This document shows positions 63,543-64,000 of a stretch of 64,000 bases of DNA, in pieces. The first letter of the stretch is position 1, and each line of letters opens with the position of its first letter. The stretch comes from Azonexus sp. Lineage in GTDB: Bacteria; Pseudomonadota; Gammaproteobacteria; Burkholderiales; Rhodocyclaceae. Position numbers and translations under genes: made by a program. The notes below the pieces were generated by a model. It searched no databases, had not been told where the DNA came from, and saw only the letters and a program-made list of their open reading frames with translations. The DNA is taken from assembly GCF_023150235.1 (NCBI RefSeq), contig NZ_JAKLLH010000020.1, positions 1 through 64,000 of the forward strand. Reading direction: 5' to 3'.

Positions 63543-64000
63543 ATGAGCTTTACCGAACAGCAGATCAAGGCGGCGCTGGCTGCCACGGTCGACCCCAACA
63601 CCGGCAAGGATTTCGTCGCCGGCAAGGCGCTCAAGAATTTGAAAATCGACGGCGCCGACGTCTCTTTCGACATCGAGCTCGGCTACCCGGCCAAGACCCA
63701 GATCGACCCCATCCGCAAGCAGGCGATTGCCGCCGTGCGCAGCGTTCCCGGCGTCGGCAACGTCTCGGCCAACGTCTTCAGCAAGATCGTCGCCCACTCG
63801 GTACAACTCGGCGTCAAGCTGATGCCGGGCGTCAAGAACATCATCGCCGTCGCCTCCGGCAAGGGCGGCGTCGGCAAGAGCACGACCGCCGTCAACCTGG
63901 CGCTGGCGCTGGCGCAGGAAGGCGCCTCGGTCGGCATTCTCGACGCCGACATCTACGGTCCGTCGCAGCCGCAAATGCTCGGCCTCGCCGGCCAGCAGCC
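63543..64000 (+). CDS. apbC: iron-sulfur cluster carrier protein ApbC (Mrp/NBP35), 5' part
   Basis: The first 152 codons of an ApbC/Mrp P-loop ATPase, cut by the window end. An N-terminal MIP18-like (DUF59) domain (about residues 5-90) is followed by a deviant Walker [11 protein letters not shown] at 105-114, and the switch region [14 protein letters not shown]. It binds and transfers Fe-S clusters. The ATG at 63543 follows GGAG. Pairing with metG nearby is common in beta- and gammaproteobacteria. Confidence 0.93.
   Translation, partial: MSFTEQQIKAALAATVDPNTGKDFVAGKALKNLKIDGADVSFDIELGYPAKTQIDPIRKQAIAAVRSVPGVGNVSANVFSKIVAHSVQLGVKLMPGVKNIIAVASGKGGVGKSTTAVNLALALAQEGASVGILDADIYGPSQPQMLGLAGQQ

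Noticed and set aside
1..64000. CRISPR arrays, rRNA, tRNA genes, complete insertion sequences or prophage genes
   Set aside because: None seen on reading both strands: no regular spaced repeats, no cloverleaf-like conserved tRNA boxes, no transposase or phage structural genes.

Overview
The window is high-GC, gene-dense DNA from a betaproteobacterium. Gene content and protein sequence style suggest Rhodocyclales (Dechloromonas/Azonexus-like): a periplasmic nitrate reductase operon, several chemotaxis and two-component signalling proteins, a classical dcw cell-wall/division cluster ending in ftsZ-lpxC, a metG/apbC pair, and a DabA-type inorganic-carbon uptake cluster. The taxonomic call is inference; there is no rRNA or tRNA gene in the window.

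Layout. 0-5.6 kb: poorly characterised genes (two membrane proteins, an M48 metalloprotease, a decayed YegD/Hsp70 remnant, a VF530 protein, two hypotheticals, and an XRE regulator with paired operator-like palindromes). 5.7-17.8 kb: signalling and stress genes, namely two methyl-accepting chemotaxis proteins, a LysR regulator divergent from a WrbA-like flavoprotein, a double-receiver protein, a sialidase-like/membrane pair, an orphan solute-binding protein, and ahpC-ahpF. 18.1-22.1 kb: napDABC behind an FNR-type box. 22.3-25.1 kb: HU, a low-complexity basic protein, a UbiH-family monooxygenase and dsbC. 25.3-42.8 kb: mraZ-rsmH-ftsL-ftsI-murE-murF-mraY-murD-ftsW-murG-murC-ddl-ftsQ-ftsA-ftsZ-lpxC, nearly all overlapping or abutting, with a sigma70-like promoter and MraZ repeats in front. 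42.9-55.4 kb: an HTH-receiver regulator, then a five-gene operon with DabA and four NuoL/NuoM-like membrane subunits, then yjdM, a SulP/STAS anion transporter and a divergent ribbon-helix-helix regulator. 55.4-64 kb: a DUF411 protein, a flavocytochrome c/SQR-like flavoprotein, a periplasmic amino-acid-type binding protein, metG, a REC-REC-GGDEF protein and the start of apbC.

How the parts may work together: nitrate reduction (nap) and one chemoreceptor both carry FNR-type boxes upstream, which suggests joint control by oxygen limitation. The Dab-type complex and the SulP carrier may form an inorganic-carbon/anion uptake region. With a sulfide-dehydrogenase-like flavoprotein nearby, this hints at facultative lithotrophy, but only as inference.

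The two most unusual observations are: (1) a family of at least seven dispersed elements built on the perfect palindrome CACGGTCGACCGTG with a semi-conserved side arm, nearly all intergenic and found only in the two flanks of the window; and (2) the DabA operon carrying four proton-channel-type subunits rather than the single DabB of characterised systems.
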